7,071 nt of DNA, taken from contig CAIKYI010000057.1 of NCBI GenBank assembly GCA_903831545.1, positions 1-7,071 of the forward strand. Direction: 5' to 3'. Positions within the stretch are counted from its first letter, which is position 1. Each line of letters starts with the position of its first letter. The notes beneath the pieces were generated by a model. It was not told the DNA's origin. It was given only the letters and a program-made list of their open reading frames with translations, and searched no databases. This DNA is from an uncultured Methylobacter sp. (lineage in GTDB: Bacteria > Pseudomonadota > Gammaproteobacteria > Methylococcales > Methylomonadaceae). The translations under genes and the position numbers were made by a program. Positions 6,024-7,071 of the stretch are shown here, one piece after another.

Positions 6024-6299
6024 CTAATCTTCCGCTGTCGTTGGGTCGATGATGGTTTTAATCTCTGAAACGCGATTGGCCGGAAACCCGCCTTGTTCCG
6101 CATGCGCCTTAACCGTTGCCTCATCAGGTGCAATGTAGATGCAATAGACTTTATCGTCAGTCACATAACTTTCAAGCCACTGGATTTTTGGACCCATGTC
6201 GCTCAGTACGCCGCATGATTTTTGCGAAATGCCTTGCAGATCCTCAGCCGTTAATGAACCTGCGCCGGGGATTTCGCGTTCGATGATATATTTTGGCAT
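6024..6299 (-). CDS. DUF4242 family protein (SCO4226-like, putative nickel-binding fold)
   Basis: The 91-residue product matches the usual size of DUF4242 proteins and is colinear with them: 'MPKYIIEREIPGAGSL' (1-16), 'ISQKSCGVLSDMGPKIQWLE' (24-43), 'SYVTDDKVYCIYIAPDE' (44-60), and 'HAEQGGFPANRVSEI' (66-80), ending in 'IDPTTAED'. The fold is a ferredoxin-like alpha/beta barrel; the Streptomyces member SCO4226 was described as nickel-binding. The physiological role in proteobacteria is unknown, and metal binding here is inferred from family only. It has no signal peptide. The start at 6299-6297 is set by AGGA at 6310-6307, seven bases away; the open frame extends upstream to 6419 but that part has no family likeness. 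It reads in the same direction as the TPR gene, 229 bases downstream of it, so a shared transcript is possible but not evident. Confidence 0.9.
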   Translation of the reverse strand: MPKYIIEREIPGAGSLTAEDLQGISQKSCGVLSDMGPKIQWLESYVTDDKVYCIYIAPDEATVKAHAEQGGFPANRVSEIKTIIDPTTAED

Positions 6300-6528
6300 G
6301 TGTGTGTCCTGGTTGATAGTAAAAAAAAGCCTGCTGAACCCAGATCGTACACCAAAAGAACCAAAGTAATCAGCATGTTGTATTTCCCAGCCGATTATGC
6401 GTAGGCTGATGATAGGCAACTTGAATATATTCGTGTTTTTGGTGTTTTCTTTGACAGTACGCAGAGCGGGATGTTTGGATTAAATACTTATTCCAGGAGA
6501 ATGGACAAGTAAACCTAAAGCTCGCCGG

Positions 6529-7071
6529 TTAAGGTGCGGAATTAAAAAAAGACAAGAACAGCGGTTTTTCTCCACTGATTTTTCGTTCTTGGGCGTTTTT
6601 TAACGCAAGCCTTGCTTCCTCTTTAAGTTGGTTGTCGGCATAAGGTTGTTCAGTGCGCACCGGAGCCGCACATGCCTTTTCAAAATATATGACGGCATCG
6701 ACAGCTCTGTTATGTCGCAATAGAAATTCACCGTAAAAATAGTTGGCGTCAATACCATCAGGGTTGATCTTAAGTGCTGTTTCCAACAGGTGTTGGGCGG
6801 CCTCGTCATCGCCAAATGAAACAGGCCATGCGGGTGCCATAGAGTAAAGCGCGCCCAAAGTCACATAGGCTGATCCAGCCATGGTTTTAGGGTTGATTTT
6901 AATGGCTTTAAGTAGCAAGTCACGCGCTTCATTTATGCCATGCAACGCAGAGAAAGCATCTTGTTGATCGGCATAGCTTGCCTTTAGCACGGCCTGCCAG
7001 AAAATAGGTTCCGCAGCGTTTGGATATTGCCGGACTAAGCGCTCAGTCTTTTCTAGCAGTTGAATATAAGC
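6529..7071 (-). CDS. TPR protein resembling TRAP-associated TatT family, N-terminus beyond right edge
   Basis: The frame has no stop up to the right edge, so 180 C-terminal residues are visible and the start lies outside. An internal GTG near 6990 is not the real start, because coherent sequence ('LVRQYPNAAEPIFWQAVLKA') precedes it. TPR-like helical pairs are seen: 'ARDLLLKAIKINPKTMAGSA', then 'DEAAQHLLETALKINPDGID' followed by 'ANYFYGEFLLRHNRAVDAVI' and 'YFEKACAAP'. The 'SMAPAWPVSFGDDEAAQHLL' stretch and 'INPDGIDANYFYGEFL' recall TatT, a TPR lipoprotein-like partner of TRAP transporters, and related stand-alone proteins. No transporter genes are visible, so a protein-protein scaffold is as much as can be said. 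A signal peptide, if any, would be in the missing part. Confidence 0.82.
   Translation of the reverse strand, partial: AYIQLLEKTERLVRQYPNAAEPIFWQAVLKASYADQQDAFSALHGINEARDLLLKAIKINPKTMAGSAYVTLGALYSMAPAWPVSFGDDEAAQHLLETALKINPDGIDANYFYGEFLLRHNRAVDAVIYFEKACAAPVRTEQPYADNQLKEEARLALKNAQERKISGEKPLFLSFFNSAP

Noticed and set aside
5855..6052. Plus-strand open frame of 65 residues after the protease gene
   Set aside because: It has no ribosome binding site, no family likeness, and overlaps the end of the well-supported DUF4242 gene on the other strand.
6311..6345. Run of eight As (Ts on the minus strand) as a terminator of the TPR gene
   Set aside because: The preceding minus-strand sequence forms only a three-base CTG/CAG stem and lies about 200 bases beyond the TPR stop.
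6300..6419. N-terminal extension of the DUF4242 protein
   Set aside because: AGGA at 6310-6307 matches the later start; the extension lacks any similarity to the family.
6451..6512. TTGACA with downstream AGGAG-A-ATG as a small plus-strand gene
   Set aside because: No -10 box lies at the right distance, the AGGAG is one base from the ATG, and the frame ends after three codons.

Overview
The window looks like chromosomal DNA from a gammaproteobacterium. A methanotroph-like member (Methylococcales) is my best guess, from the mix of UbiE, a TM2 protein, an AAA_32/Lon-type protease, a DUF4242 protein and a TatT-like TPR protein. That placement is inference; no marker here fixes the taxon. The base composition has two parts: roughly 1-2650 is AT-rich, while the protease gene from about 3350 on is clearly richer in GC.

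Layout. Positions 1-56 (minus strand) hold what may be the first 19 codons of a transposase running off the left edge. Next to it (74-421, plus) is the orphan C-terminal piece of an RTX-type secreted protein, closed by a strong terminator (444-480). A coiled-coil protein with a PD-(D/E)XK nuclease fold follows (526-1074). Then comes a tight three-gene plus-strand operon: ubiE (1174-1917), a 74-residue helical protein (1919-2143) and a membrane protein with an N-terminal cold-shock-like domain and a C-terminal TM2 domain (2145-2561). A perfect, two-way terminator (2587-2623) separates it from a convergent cold-shock gene (2655-2858, minus). After about 500 bases with no gene comes the large Lon-like protease (3357-5753, plus). 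The right end has two minus-strand genes: a DUF4242 protein (6024-6299) and a TPR protein whose N-terminus lies beyond the right edge (6529-7071).

Function. UbiE makes a shared step of ubiquinone and menaquinone synthesis; its two downstream neighbours are coupled to it by spacing but have no known link to quinones. The cold-shock protein and the Lon-like protease are stress and quality-control functions. The left end looks like accessory DNA disturbed by a mobile element. I found no CRISPR array, tRNA, rRNA or complete insertion sequence, and no convincing new multi-gene system. The most unusual items are the disrupted RTX end, the nuclease-fold singleton and the membrane-anchored cold-shock/TM2 fusion beside a true cold-shock gene.
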